DNA of 64,000 nucleotides, taken from Sinorhizobium mexicanum. Its GTDB lineage: Bacteria > Pseudomonadota > Alphaproteobacteria > Rhizobiales > Rhizobiaceae. The DNA lies in NCBI RefSeq assembly GCF_013488225.1, contig NZ_CP041238.1:3507501-3571500 (forward strand). Direction: 5' to 3'. The translations under genes were made by a program, and so were the position numbers. Shown one piece after another: positions 48,525-57,183 of this stretch (positions are counted from its first letter, which is position 1; every line of letters begins with the position of its first letter). The notes beneath the pieces are model-generated. The model made no database searches. It was not told the DNA's origin and saw only the letters and a list, made by a program, of their open reading frames with translations.

Positions 48525-48884
48525 TCAGGCGACGAGCGCCAAGGCGACGGCCTTGCGGATGTCGGGCAGCGAAAATGGCTTGGAAATCACATCGACGACC
48601 TTCCCCGAAAGATCGTCCGCCCGCTCGCGTTGTTCCGCATAGCCGGTCATCAACAGGATCTTGAGCGCGGGAAAAGCGGCGGATGCCTGATGCGCCAATT
48701 CGATGCCGTCCATCACAGGCATGCGGATGTCGGATAAAAGCAGATCAAAGGCCTGGGTTTGAAGGCGAGCGAGTCCATCGGCTCCATCCCCCGCCTCGAC
48801 CGTTTCATGCCCATCGAGTCGCAATGCGCGCGCCACAAATGAGCGCAAGGCATCCTCATCCTCGGTAATCAGGATTCTCGCCAT
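48525..48884 (-). CDS. cpdR: Single-domain response regulator, CpdR-like
   Basis: A 119-residue receiver domain with no output domain. The phospho-acceptor is D52 in LLLSDIRMPVMDG; E9/D10, the T in LLMTGYAE and K in ISKPFSLPDIR complete the receiver pocket. MARILITEDEDALRSFVARAL and KPFSLPDIRKAVA closely follow Caulobacter CpdR, the adaptor that, unphosphorylated, targets ClpXP to the pole for degradation of CtrA and PdeA. Rhizobia carry more than one paralogue, so the number is not assigned. The second of two adjacent ATGs (48884) gives better spacing from GGGAGG. Confidence 0.85.
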   Translation of the reverse strand: MARILITEDEDALRSFVARALRLDGHETVEAGDGADGLARLQTQAFDLLLSDIRMPVMDGIELAHQASAAFPALKILLMTGYAEQRERADDLSGKVVDVISKPFSLPDIRKAVALALVA

Positions 48885-49209
48885 CATGGCCTCCCGTGTT
48901 CGCTCCCATAGAGCGCATGCGTCCCTTGGACTGGCAAAGGACGCTCATCTCGTTGAACTCGAGCATGATGCCTTCTGAAACCGCTATCGATTTCGAGCAT
49001 ATGCCGACGCCACGTTTCGGCATGGCCGAAGCCGTGGCGCCCCTCCAAACAACCAGCTTTTCGTTTGCTTTCGGTAAACGCGGCAGCGTCGATTTTCAGA
49101 AAAGGCGGCGCGTCATTTCTTGGACGGTCCCGATCCAAGAAAAAACCATGCAGCATTCAAAGGAATGCGGCGACCTTTACATGTTCGATAAGACCGGCGC
49201 GCTGCAGTA
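48885..49209. other. Intergenic region between cpdR and hpt
   Basis: 325 bases with the cpdR upstream region and a heavily decayed RIME copy next to the hpt stop codon. No other element is recognised. Confidence 0.5.
49112..49207 (-). repeat. Decayed RIME1-like repeat, reverse orientation
   Basis: TTCTTGGAC/GATCCAAGAA replaces palindrome 2, then CATGCAGCATTCAAAGG matches the consensus linker, and GCGACCTTTA to GGCGCGCTGCAG follows palindrome 1 with many mismatches. The end abuts the hpt stop codon. Confidence 0.5.
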
Positions 49210-49755
49210 TCACTCAGCGTCACCCGTCACGACCCCGACGAATGGCAGTTCGCGGAAGGCGTAGGCGACGTCCATGCCATAACCGACCACGAAATGGTCC
49301 GGGCACTCGAAGCCGACATAATCGGCCTCCAGATCGACCCGCCGTTTCATCCGCTTGTCCAGGAGAACGGCGATCGTGACATTGCGCGCGCCGCGCTCCA
49401 GGAGCAGATCCTTCGCGAAACGCAAGGTCCGGCCGGACTCGAGAATGTCGTCGATCAGCAACACATCGCGACCGTGCACGTCGCTGTCGATATCCTTGGT
49501 GATCTTCACGCCCTTGGATTCGGTTCCCGTGCCGTAGCTCGACAGCGTGATGAATTCGACCTCGGGAGCAAGTCCGGCATCATGCATGGCACGGATCAAA
49601 TCGGCCGCGAAGATGAACGAGCCTTTCAATATCGAAATGACCAGCAGATCCTTATGCGGGCCGCGAACGATCGCGTCGGCCAGCTCGTGATTGCGGGCGG
49701 CAATCGTCTCGGCGCTATAAAGGACTTCGATGTTCTTGCCGCGGACGACGGGCAT
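49210..49755 (-). CDS. hpt: Hypoxanthine phosphoribosyltransferase
   Basis: It salvages hypoxanthine and guanine to IMP and GMP with PRPP. The 181-residue protein has the PRPP motif VLLIDDILESGRT (about 97-109), LLVISILKGSFIFAADLIR, and the C-terminal CPDHFVVGYGMDVAYAFRELPFVG that contacts the purine. The ATG at 49755 (MPVVRGKNIEVLY) is standard. It lies downstream of the gene at 49824 on the same strand after 68 bases. Confidence 0.95.
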   Translation of the reverse strand: MPVVRGKNIEVLYSAETIAARNHELADAIVRGPHKDLLVISILKGSFIFAADLIRAMHDAGLAPEVEFITLSSYGTGTESKGVKITKDIDSDVHGRDVLLIDDILESGRTLRFAKDLLLERGARNVTIAVLLDKRMKRRVDLEADYVGFECPDHFVVGYGMDVAYAFRELPFVGVVTGDAE

Positions 49756-49823
49756 ACGGGGCTCTCCAGGACTTCATTGCGGAAGACAAGGACCGCCTTC
49801 CTCTCAGGCGCCGCTTAGCACAA

Positions 49824-50453
49824 TCAGAGCCGAGAAACACTGTTTTCGGCGAAAGAAACCGTCACCTTGGGCATTTTTCCGCCCGTATAGGGAAGGCGGG
49901 CAGCGAAATGGCGGCTCTCGCCGGGTGCAATCGACGCGCCGTCGGGCATCAAACGCGTTGCCGTCACCTTGCGTCCGTTGCTCCTGACGTCGACCACGAC
50001 AAGCGGCAGACGCTGTTCGGTACCAGAGCGGTTGTCGATGCTTCCATAGACCGAAAGCACACGCATGCCGCCGGCATAGTCGAAGGAAGTCGTGACGCCT
50101 CCGATCGACAGAGGTTGAGTGTCTGCCTGGCCTCCACCGAAAAGGCCTGCGATCAGAAGGAACACCCCAAGGCCGAGCCCGCTGACCAGCCCGGCGAATT
50201 GGCGGCGCGGCATGCCGCGCAACCTGGCCTCGACGACCGTCAGAACCTGCCGCGCAGGCTTTGCGCTGCGGCGCGTGGCTCGCCGGTTGTCATTGAAGAC
50301 TGGATAAGGGCTGGGCCGAGCGGCGACGGCAATGGTCTCGAATTCCGCATCGACATAGTCGAGGTTTCTGGCCGTCGCGCCACTTGGACGCGCCTCACGT
50401 TCCGGAGGAAGCAGATCGATGCGTGCGGCGGTTCTTGAGCGAAATGCCTGCAT
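49824..50453 (-). CDS. Membrane protein next to ftsE, DUF3426-like C-terminal domain
   Basis: A 209-residue bitopic protein of unknown role. The cytoplasmic N-terminal ~115 residues are charged; one transmembrane helix (LVSGLGLGVFLLIAGLFGGG) follows; the outer part is a beta-sandwich (VLSVYGSIDNRSGTEQRLPL, IAPGESRHFAARLPYTG) that resembles the DUF3426/FxLYD domain. The zinc-finger N-terminus usual in DUF3426 proteins is missing here. The ATG at 50453 has GAGGGGGAA upstream. It is divergent from ftsE across the gap holding a CtrA-type box. Confidence 0.75.
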   Translation of the reverse strand: MQAFRSRTAARIDLLPPEREARPSGATARNLDYVDAEFETIAVAARPSPYPVFNDNRRATRRSAKPARQVLTVVEARLRGMPRRQFAGLVSGLGLGVFLLIAGLFGGGQADTQPLSIGGVTTSFDYAGGMRVLSVYGSIDNRSGTEQRLPLVVVDVRSNGRKVTATRLMPDGASIAPGESRHFAARLPYTGGKMPKVTVSFAENSVSRL

Positions 50454-50755
50454 GGGTTCCCCCTCGGGATCACTCCGTCGCTCCTCCCGGAGCATCGTGC
50501 GCGCGGATCGGCAGCTCGACCGGCGGCAGCCTTGAGCGGAGCTTGCGGGCAATGCCTGTAACCGGCCTGTGCAAGAAACAGGGCATTGCATCAAATCCTG
50601 ACGACACGTAAACCGAAATGGTTAATGTTTCGGAAAGAAGCCGTGAAAGCGACGCCTTTTCATGGAAAGTTAACCGCCGCTTAACCGCCGTGCCGCAAAC
50701 GGTTTTGCCTTGGCGGACTTGCTGTCCTGTACGGGGGCGATCGACTTGGCGGCGG
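50454..50755. other. Divergent gap upstream of ftsE
   Basis: 302 bases serving both ftsE and the DUF3426-like gene. It contains the TTAA-N7-TTAA box at 50670-50684 and nothing else recognised. Confidence 0.6.
50670..50684 (+). promoter_or_regulatory. CtrA-type box upstream of ftsEX
   Basis: TTAACCGCCGCTTAA is a perfect TTAA-N7-TTAA, the full-site consensus of the cell-cycle regulator CtrA, 71 bases before the ftsE ATG. No other perfect copy was noticed in the intergenic regions of this window. Confidence 0.6.
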
Positions 50756-51451
50756 ATGTCGAAGGTCGTGACGAGAGACTGGGCTGTCCCATTGATTCAC
50801 TTTGAGAACGTCGGCTTGCGCTATGGCATGGGACCGGAAATCCTCCGGGACCTGACATTCGACATTCCACGCCGGTCGTTTCAGTTTCTCACGGGACCTT
50901 CGGGCGCCGGCAAGACGACCTTGCTGCGGCTGCTCTTTCTGTCGCTGCAGCCGACGCGCGGGTTGATCCGCATGTTCGATCGCAACATCTCGTCCATCCC
51001 GAGAGACGAATTCCCGATGCTGCGCCGGCGCGTCGGCATCGTCTTTCAGGACTTCCGCCTGCTTGACCACCTGACCACCTACGAGAACGTCGCCCTGCCA
51101 CTCCGAGTGCGCGGCAAGGAGGAGGCAAGCTACCGCGCGGATGTGCTCGAACTTCTCAAATGGGTCGGCCTCGGCGAGCGTATCAACGTCTTGCCCCCGG
51201 TGCTTTCGGGTGGCGAGAAACAACGTGCGGCGATCGCCCGGGCCCTGATCGACCGGCCGGAGATCCTGCTGGCCGACGAGCCGACAGGCAACGTCGACCC
51301 GCCGATGGCGCGCCGGTTGCTGAACCTCTTCCTTGAGCTCAATCGGCTTGGAACGGCGGTGGTGATCGCCACTCACGACCTGTCGTTGATGGACCAGGTC
51401 GAGGCCCGGCGCATGATCCTGTCTCAGGGGCGGCTCGACATCTATGAATGA
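50756..51451 (+). CDS. ftsE: Cell division ATP-binding protein FtsE
   Basis: FtsE is the ATPase of the FtsEX complex, which activates septal peptidoglycan hydrolases. The 231 residues show Walker A GPSGAGKTT (47-55), the FQDFRLLDHLTTYENV Q-loop, LSGGEKQR and LLADEPTGNVDP. The start is uncertain: the ATG at 50756 adds 12 residues before PLIHFENVGLRYG, and a TTG at 50792 (MIHFENV) is possible. It overlaps ftsX by 8 bases. Confidence 0.95.
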   Translation: MSKVVTRDWAVPLIHFENVGLRYGMGPEILRDLTFDIPRRSFQFLTGPSGAGKTTLLRLLFLSLQPTRGLIRMFDRNISSIPRDEFPMLRRRVGIVFQDFRLLDHLTTYENVALPLRVRGKEEASYRADVLELLKWVGLGERINVLPPVLSGGEKQRAAIARALIDRPEILLADEPTGNVDPPMARRLLNLFLELNRLGTAVVIATHDLSLMDQVEARRMILSQGRLDIYE

Positions 51452-52451
51452 GAACAGCATCCCCCGCCGCGAAACCGAACAGCAGCAGCAGCGCCGCGCC
51501 GAGATGCGCGTGCGCCCGACAGGTCCGATCGTGCCTTCGGCCAATGTTTCCGGTCACGCGCTGATGTGCGTCATCGCGATCATGTCCTTCCTCGCCTGCC
51601 TGACGCTCGGTGGAGTCAGCATGGTAAGGGCGACGGCGCAAAGCTGGCAGTCCCAGATCTCGCGGGAAATCACCATCCAGATCAAGCCCGACGACAATCT
51701 CGACATGGAAAAGGCGCTCGCCGATGCGCGCGACCTGGCTCTGACCTTCAGCGGCACGACCGGCGGGAAGATTGTCGATCGGGCCGCCACGGCCCGGCTG
51801 CTCGAGCCGTGGCTCGGCGAGGGTCTCGACCTCGACGAGTTGCCCGTGCCACGGCTGATCGTCATTACGATCGACGAGAACAACCCGCCCGATTTCGCCA
51901 CCATGCGCAAGGCGTTGACGGAAACCATCCCGCAAGCCTTCCTCGACGATCATCGCACCTGGGTCGACCGCCTGGTGGCAATGGCCAATACCACCGCGAT
52001 GATCGGGAGCGGCGTGCTCGCGCTGGTTTTCTCGGCGATGGTGCTCACCGTCGTCTTCGCGACCCGCGGCGCATTGTCCGGGAATCGTCACATCGTCGAA
52101 GTGCTGCATTTCGTCGGCGCGGAAGCGGGTTTCGTTGCCTCAGAGTTCCAGAAGCACTTCCTGCGAATCAGCCTGAAAGGGGCCGGCGCCGGCGGTCTTT
52201 TGGCCGCACTTTCGTTCGCAATGGCGAGTTTCTGGCAATCTCGGACACTCGCCACGCCCGAATCAGACCAGGCAACCGCGCTGTTCGGCCGATTTGCCAT
52301 CGGATATACCGGTTATCTCGGCATTTTTGCGATCATAATCGTCATCGCCCTGCTGACGACTCTGACGGCGCGCCTTACAGTCATGCGGACGATCTACGAA
52401 ATAGATCTCATTCGGTCGGATCCTGGCCGGACGGACACCTATCAAAGCTGA
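51444..52451 (+). CDS. ftsX: Cell division protein FtsX
   Basis: The membrane subunit of FtsEX, 335 residues. It has a cytosolic Gln/Arg-rich N-terminus (ETEQQQQRRAEMRVRPTG), a first helix (ALMCVIAIMSFLACLTLGGV), a periplasmic domain (about 60-170) that would contact peptidoglycan-hydrolase regulators, and three further helices, including VLALVFSAMVLTVVFATRG and YLGIFAIIIVIALLTTLT. The M23-family enzyme at the left edge of the window belongs to the class that FtsEX typically controls, though not necessarily this one. Confidence 0.94.
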   Translation: MNENSIPRRETEQQQQRRAEMRVRPTGPIVPSANVSGHALMCVIAIMSFLACLTLGGVSMVRATAQSWQSQISREITIQIKPDDNLDMEKALADARDLALTFSGTTGGKIVDRAATARLLEPWLGEGLDLDELPVPRLIVITIDENNPPDFATMRKALTETIPQAFLDDHRTWVDRLVAMANTTAMIGSGVLALVFSAMVLTVVFATRGALSGNRHIVEVLHFVGAEAGFVASEFQKHFLRISLKGAGAGGLLAALSFAMASFWQSRTLATPESDQATALFGRFAIGYTGYLGIFAIIIVIALLTTLTARLTVMRTIYEIDLIRSDPGRTDTYQS

Positions 52452-52502
52452 CAGTCATGAATCGCCTTCACTCCATCTATTCCCTGCCGCAATCTGCGGC
52501 TA

Positions 52503-52606
52503 CTGCATGATTCCTTAAATCGGAATCGATTTAAGGACAAAATCATGCAGCAATTCAAAGTGCTACGGCGATCTTTGCGCGTCCGACTCGACGCGCGGCG
52601 CTGTAA
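52503..52606 (-). repeat. RIME1-like repeat, full copy, reverse orientation
   Basis: CTGCATG to CATGCAG around TTAAATCG/CGATTTAA, linker CAATTCAAAGTG, then palindrome 1 ending GGCGCTGTAA. It lies between ftsX and the YdcF gene and ends just before its candidate start codons. Confidence 0.88.
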
Positions 52607-52618
52607 GTGAAGAGAATC

Positions 52619-53350
52619 ATGATGGTGCGAGAATTGGGCGAGCGCCGAATGGCCGAGAGGGACAACTGGCGGGAGCGGGCCGCGCGCCGCCGCCGGTCCC
52701 GCAGCCTGTTGCGCAAGCTTCTGCGCCGGACATTTTTCGTGCTGCTCATTTTCCTTGCCGTTTTCATCGCCGGCTTCCTGCAATTTGCGGACACCGTTGC
52801 GTCGCTACAGCCGCCCGCTCGTCCGAAGGCCGACGCAATCGTCGTTCTGACGGGCGGTTTCCAGCGGATCGATCAGGCAGTCGATCTTCTGAAATCGGGA
52901 GCAGGCAAGCGGCTGCTGATCTCAGGCGTCCATCCGACCACGACGGGAACCCAGATACGCCGCAATACGCAGAGTTCCGCCGATCTCTTCAAATGCTGCG
53001 TCGACATCGGGCATGAAGCAATCGACACGATCGGCAACGCCACGGAGGCCGCGCAGTGGATCCGCGACCGCGGCTACAAAAGCGTGCTCGTCGTCACCAA
53101 CAATTATCATATGCCGCGCAGCCTCCTGGAACTGCGCCGCGCCAAGCCTGACACGGAATTCATCGCCTATCCCGTCGTCAATTCCGACTTGAAGACGACC
53201 AACTGGCTGCGCAACCCGCTGGTCCTCAAGGCCATTCTGCTCGAATACGGCAAATACTCCGTCGCCTCGCTGCTCGACATGATGGGTGCGCGTCCGACGA
53301 ATGGCCTGAGGGCGGCCCTCGCCTCTCGGGTTACCCCGGCCGAGGAGTAA
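52619..53350 (+). CDS. YdcF/ElyC-like DUF218 membrane protein
   Basis: A 243-residue protein with one N-terminal membrane anchor (FFVLLIFLAVFIAGFLQFA) after a very basic segment (RRRRSRSLLRKLLRR), then a DUF218 domain: ADAIVVLTGGFQRIDQAVDLL, TIGNATEAAQWIRDRGYKSVLVVTNNYHMPRSL. ElyC relatives act in envelope or lipid-carrier homeostasis. Starts at 52607 (GTG), 52619, 52622 and 52649 are all in frame, and no site clearly decides. It is followed by plsC. Confidence 0.85.
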   Translation: MMVRELGERRMAERDNWRERAARRRRSRSLLRKLLRRTFFVLLIFLAVFIAGFLQFADTVASLQPPARPKADAIVVLTGGFQRIDQAVDLLKSGAGKRLLISGVHPTTTGTQIRRNTQSSADLFKCCVDIGHEAIDTIGNATEAAQWIRDRGYKSVLVVTNNYHMPRSLLELRRAKPDTEFIAYPVVNSDLKTTNWLRNPLVLKAILLEYGKYSVASLLDMMGARPTNGLRAALASRVTPAEE

Positions 53351-53450
53351 CAAGGGGGCGCCCCCGCCCGGAATGCCACGACGACTTTTGCGCGGGGAAA
53401 AGCCTGCCGGGCCGTCGCGGCGGTTTTCCTCGGCGACATATTCGTGTAGG

Positions 53451-53505
53451 CAGCAATTCAAAGTTCTATAGCGTCAGGCGCGTCTTGAGACGCGCGGCGC
53501 CGTTG
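53451..53505 (-). repeat. RIME1 partial copy (linker plus palindrome 1)
   Basis: CAGCAATTCAAAGTTCTATAGCG matches the linker, then GCGCGTCTTGAGACGCGC is a perfect palindrome core. Palindrome 2 is deleted. It lies between the YdcF gene and plsC. Confidence 0.7.
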
Positions 53506-53525
53506 TCCGCATCGAGAGCCACCTG

Positions 53526-54311
53526 ATGATCATCCTGCGTTCGATCCTTTTCAATCTGGTCTTCTATGCCAATCTGATCGTCCAGATGATCGTGCTGACG
53601 CCGATCTATTTCATTCTTCCCCGCAAGAAGGCCTGGTTCGTGCCGAAGAATTGGGTGCGCAGCAATCACTGGCTTCTGGAGAAGATCGTCGGCACGACGT
53701 TCGAAATCGAAGGTTTGGAGAATATTCCGGAGGGACCCTACATCTTCGCGCCCAAGCACCAGTCCTTCTGGGATGCCTATGCGCTCCTGCCATGGCTCGA
53801 CGATCCGTTCTATATTCTCAAGCGCGAGCTTACCTGGATACCGCTGTTCGGCTGGTACATCATCAAGCAACGCATGGTGCCGGTAAACCGCGCGGCACGC
53901 GGCAAGGCGATGACCGACGTGATGGAGCGCACCAAGAACGAGATGGCGACCGGGCGGCAGTTGATCATCTATCCGGAAGGCACGCGTCGCCCCCCGGGTG
54001 CACCGCCCGAATACAAATACGGAATCGCCCGCCTCTACCGTGATCTCAAGGTCCCGGTCGTGCCCGTTGCCATGCATCCCGGGCTCTTCTGGCCGCGACG
54101 CAAATTCCTGCGCTTCCCCGGTCATTTCAAGGTGCGCGTCCTGCCGCCGGTCGAGGCAGGGATGGATCCGGATGCCTTCCTGAAAAAGCTGGTCGAGGTG
54201 ACCGAGGCTGCAAGCGATGAACTGCTTGTCGAAACCGTCAAGGCCAATCCGCAGCTCCCGTTGCCGCCGACCGCAAAGCAGCGACTGCGCGAACTCGGCC
54301 AGGCCTCCTGA
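53526..54311 (+). CDS. plsC: 1-acyl-sn-glycerol-3-phosphate acyltransferase
   Basis: It makes phosphatidic acid by acylating lysophosphatidic acid. The 261-residue protein has an N-terminal membrane segment (ILFNLVFYANLIVQMIVLTP), the catalytic HX4D in KHQSFWD (about H78), the acceptor-binding EGTRRP (about 150), and VPVVPVAMHPGLFWPR. It is a normal length for the family. It ends 4 bases before the convergent gamma-glutamylcyclotransferase gene. Confidence 0.94.
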   Translation: MIILRSILFNLVFYANLIVQMIVLTPIYFILPRKKAWFVPKNWVRSNHWLLEKIVGTTFEIEGLENIPEGPYIFAPKHQSFWDAYALLPWLDDPFYILKRELTWIPLFGWYIIKQRMVPVNRAARGKAMTDVMERTKNEMATGRQLIIYPEGTRRPPGAPPEYKYGIARLYRDLKVPVVPVAMHPGLFWPRRKFLRFPGHFKVRVLPPVEAGMDPDAFLKKLVEVTEAASDELLVETVKANPQLPLPPTAKQRLRELGQAS

Positions 54312-54314
54312 GCC

Positions 54315-54355
54315 CTACAGCGACCTTTGTGCGTCCGGAAAGACGCGTGGCACTG
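54315..54355 (-). repeat. RIME1 palindrome 1 alone, inside the ChaC-like reading frame
   Basis: CTACAGCGACCTTTGTGCG to GACGCGTGGCACTGTCG is a single palindrome 1. Its outer arm CTACAG, read on the minus strand, supplies the CTG TAG that ends the gamma-glutamylcyclotransferase. Confidence 0.75.
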
Positions 54356-54887
54356 TCGTCGCGGCCAATCTTGCAACGACATCCTCCAGCCACGGGTCGC
54401 GGATTCCCATCTCCTGGAGATGCGCAAGCGTGTTGAGGACGTATTCGGTGTTCGGCCCGGACTTGCCGAAAGCAGTCGCGACCGTTTCCGCCGCGTCCGC
54501 CGCGCTGAGTGCCCCGGCATATTGGGCGTGGCCGCGATCGACCACGTAGGCGAGCGCCGGCACGCGGCGTCCGTCGGCAAGCTGGACCGGCATGGTCCGC
54601 TCCCTATAGACATGCGTCACAAGTTCCCGCTCGCGCAGATAATCGATCACGTCGGTCTTTTCGCTCCCCGGCACGCGAAATGCGGTGCCGATGCAGGAGC
54701 CGCCATAGTCGAGGCCGAGCACGAGACCCGGCCGCTGCTCCGTGCCGCGATGCACCCAGGAACGCACGCAAAGGGAGCGGCGATAGCCGAAGGCACGCGC
54801 CGTCGATTTCTCCTGAAAACGGAAACCCGGGTTCCACATCAACGAGCCGTAGCCAAAGACCCAAAATTCGTCCATATCCACTGCCAT
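54315..54887 (-). CDS. Gamma-glutamylcyclotransferase (ChaC family)
   Basis: ChaC-type enzymes cleave glutathione to 5-oxoproline and Cys-Gly. The 190-residue protein has the N-terminal FGYGSLMWNPGF, YRRSLCVRSWVHRGT and PGLVLGLDYGG, and the catalytic glutamate is expected in the YLRERE segment. The start is either 54887 or the ATG at 54875 (MDEFWVFGYG), which is where most relatives begin. The last 12 residues (VPRVFPDAQRSL) and the stop codon are encoded by a RIME half-element, so this C-terminus is not ancestral. Confidence 0.9.
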   Translation of the reverse strand: MAVDMDEFWVFGYGSLMWNPGFRFQEKSTARAFGYRRSLCVRSWVHRGTEQRPGLVLGLDYGGSCIGTAFRVPGSEKTDVIDYLRERELVTHVYRERTMPVQLADGRRVPALAYVVDRGHAQYAGALSAADAAETVATAFGKSGPNTEYVLNTLAHLQEMGIRDPWLEDVVARLAATTVPRVFPDAQRSL

Positions 54888-55116
54888 TCAATCCATGCCG
54901 CCTGCCACGTGTCGCATCATTCGCCATCACGGTCGTGATTGATCAAGCCGAAACTTCGTCGGCACACGGAAGAGAGGTCGGCAACCGTATATAGGAATGG
55001 AAAATAGTTTGCAGGATCGGCAACCGCCACCCGGAACGGAATGAGAAGCGCCAGTCGCTTTCCGTCCCTTCTACCTTCGCCCGCAATGGTCCGAAGCGGT
55101 TCCCGCCACAGCAGCA

Positions 55117-56148
55117 ATGGAGTACACGATTAGAATGACCGTCACCGACGTCGCCAACGGATCGCCAGCCGGCAAGAAATTTCTCTGGCTGACGGTGGGT
55201 ATCGTGCTTGCCGCCGGCATTTATTCCGCCGGCTGGTTCTTTGCTGCGGACCAGATCGAAAAGCGACTGACAACCTACCTTTCGGAAAAGCGGGAAAACG
55301 GTCTTGGCGGTGAGTGCGCGGAGATGGACGTGCGCGGCTTCCCGTTCCGCATCGGCCTTTTCTGCGACAAACTGCGGCTCGACGACAATCTTCGCGGCGC
55401 TTCCGCATCCTTCGGCGCCCTGAGAACGGCCGCCCAAGTCTATCAGCCGGGGCATGCCGTCGTCGAACTCGACGGCCCCGCCGAGGTCCGTGTCTCGCCA
55501 GGACTTTCGGTCTCGGCCGACTGGACGCTGCTGCACGCGAGCCTCAAGGCGACGATGTCGGGCCTCGACCGCACGTCGATCGCCTATGACAATCTCACGG
55601 GAACGGCGCGTTGGCCGCTGACGGGCGACAGCCTGGGTTTCGGCGCAAGCCACGGCGAGATCCACCTGCGCCAGAACGGCGACGATCTCGACGCCGCCCT
55701 GAGCGTCGAGAAGCTCGATCTGCGCCCGGAGCAAGGGCCGAGTCTCGCCGCCCCTGTCGATGTCACAGCGGACGTCACCGTCGTCGGCAAGGCCGGGTGG
55801 ATGCAGGCAAGTGCTCTTTCCGAGCACATGCTCCGCGGCAGCAGCGGCGAACTGCGTCACGTGACGCTTGATGCGGGCGGGGGAATGAGTGCAAAACTCT
55901 CAGGCCCCTTTTCGGTCAATGACCAGGGCCTGATTTCCGGCGAATTCTCGCTGACCATGATGAATATCGACACCTGGCGGGCGAACCTCGTAAAGGTGGT
56001 TCCGGAAGAAACCGACATGATCAACAATGTCGCCAACATGCTGAAGGCGCTTGCCGGCGGCAAGAACGAGGCGACGGTGAAGCTCAACGTCCGCGACGGC
56101 ACCGCGTTCCTGGCCTTCATTCCGGTCGGCGTAATACCGCCACTCTGA
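55117..56148 (+). CDS. DUF2125 domain protein
   Basis: A 343-residue alphaproteobacterial protein of unknown function. One N-terminal membrane anchor (FLWLTVGIVLAAGIYSAGWFF) precedes DUF2125, a mostly beta outer domain (GECAEMDVRGFPFRIGLFCDKLRL, PGLSVSADWTLLHASL) that looks like an AsmA/lipid-scaffold-type fold. Paired cysteines near residues 67 and 83 may form a disulfide. The ATG at 55135 is an alternative start: GGAG lies upstream, though 12 bases away. It is divergent from the ChaC-like gene. Confidence 0.85.
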   Translation: MEYTIRMTVTDVANGSPAGKKFLWLTVGIVLAAGIYSAGWFFAADQIEKRLTTYLSEKRENGLGGECAEMDVRGFPFRIGLFCDKLRLDDNLRGASASFGALRTAAQVYQPGHAVVELDGPAEVRVSPGLSVSADWTLLHASLKATMSGLDRTSIAYDNLTGTARWPLTGDSLGFGASHGEIHLRQNGDDLDAALSVEKLDLRPEQGPSLAAPVDVTADVTVVGKAGWMQASALSEHMLRGSSGELRHVTLDAGGGMSAKLSGPFSVNDQGLISGEFSLTMMNIDTWRANLVKVVPEETDMINNVANMLKALAGGKNEATVKLNVRDGTAFLAFIPVGVIPPL

Positions 56149-56157
56149 AGAGCCGTA

Positions 56158-56244
56158 CTGCACGTCTCCCTAAGGACAAAACATGCAGCAATTCAAAGGG
56201 TTACAGCGTTCTTTGCGCGTCTGGCAAAACGGGCGGCGCTGTAA
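56158..56244 (-). repeat. RIME1 partial copy, one arm of palindrome 2 lost
   Basis: The CATGCAGCAATTCAAAGGGT junction and palindrome 1 are kept, but only TCCCTAAGGACA remains of the inner palindrome 2. It lies between the convergent DUF2125 and tyrC genes, 9 bases after the DUF2125 stop. Confidence 0.75.
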
Positions 56245-56256
56245 GCGCAGTACCGA

Positions 56257-57183
56257 TTATTTGGGATCCATCGCATGCCGGCCGAAATCCGGCATGGCGG
56301 TATCCTGGCCCGCCTGAATGATCGAGCGGCGGATCGCCCGCGTGCGGGTGAAGAGGTCGAACAGCTTGTCGCCGTCGCCCCAGCGGATCGCCCGCTGCAG
56401 ATAGGCGAGGTCTTCGGAGAAGCGGGCGAGCATTTCGAGGATCGCCTCCTTGTTGTGCAGGCAGACGTCACGCCACATGGTCGGGTCCGAGGCTGCGAGG
56501 CGGGTGAAGTCGCGGAAGCCCGACGCTGAGTATTTGATGACCTCGGACTCCGTCACCGTTTCCAGGTCGTCTGCCGTGCCGACGATGTTGTAGGCGATGA
56601 TGTGCGGAACGTGCGAGACGATCGCCAGCACCTTGTCGTGGTGCTCCGGGTCCATCTCATCGACCATCGAGCCCATCGTCTCCCAGAAAAGCCGAAGCTT
56701 CGCGACGGCCTCTTCGTCCGCGCCGGCGGGCGGCGTCAGGATGCACCAGCGTCCACGGAAAAGGCCGATGAAGCCGGCGTCGGGGCCGGAATGCTCGGTG
56801 CCCGCGATCGGGTGGCCGGGGATGAAATGGACCGTCTTGGGCAGATGCGGCGTCATCTGCGCGATGACGGAGCCCTTCGTCGAACCGACGTCGGTAACGA
56901 TCGCACCCGGCTTCAAGTGCGCGGCGATTTCGGCGGCAACGGCGCCGGAAGCGCCGACCGGTACGGAAACGACGACGAGGTCGGCATCCTTGACCGCCTC
57001 GGCTGCCGAAAGTGTATAGCGGTCGCCGAGGCCGAGTTGCTCGGCGCGTTTCAACGTTGCGGCACTCCGCGTCGAAACGACGAGCGTGCCGCCAAGCTGC
57101 TTCTCGCGGATTTCCCGGGCGATCGACGATCCGATCAGGCCAATGCCGATGAGGGCTATCGTTTCGAACTGTTGAGCCATCAT
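56257..57183 (-). CDS. tyrC: Prephenate/arogenate dehydrogenase
   Basis: An NAD(P)-linked step of tyrosine synthesis. The 308 residues open with the dinucleotide motif [11 protein letters not shown] (about 12-22) and contain [27 protein letters not shown] with the catalytic histidine, and [13 protein letters not shown]. There is no chorismate mutase or ACT domain fused. It overlaps the aminotransferase gene by 4 bases; the paired aminotransferase fits the next step from prephenate or hydroxyphenylpyruvate. Confidence 0.93.
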   Translation of the reverse strand: MMAQQFETIALIGIGLIGSSIAREIREKQLGGTLVVSTRSAATLKRAEQLGLGDRYTLSAAEAVKDADLVVVSVPVGASGAVAAEIAAHLKPGAIVTDVGSTKGSVIAQMTPHLPKTVHFIPGHPIAGTEHSGPDAGFIGLFRGRWCILTPPAGADEEAVAKLRLFWETMGSMVDEMDPEHHDKVLAIVSHVPHIIAYNIVGTADDLETVTESEVIKYSASGFRDFTRLAASDPTMWRDVCLHNKEAILEMLARFSEDLAYLQRAIRWGDGDKLFDLFTRTRAIRRSIIQAGQDTAMPDFGRHAMDPK

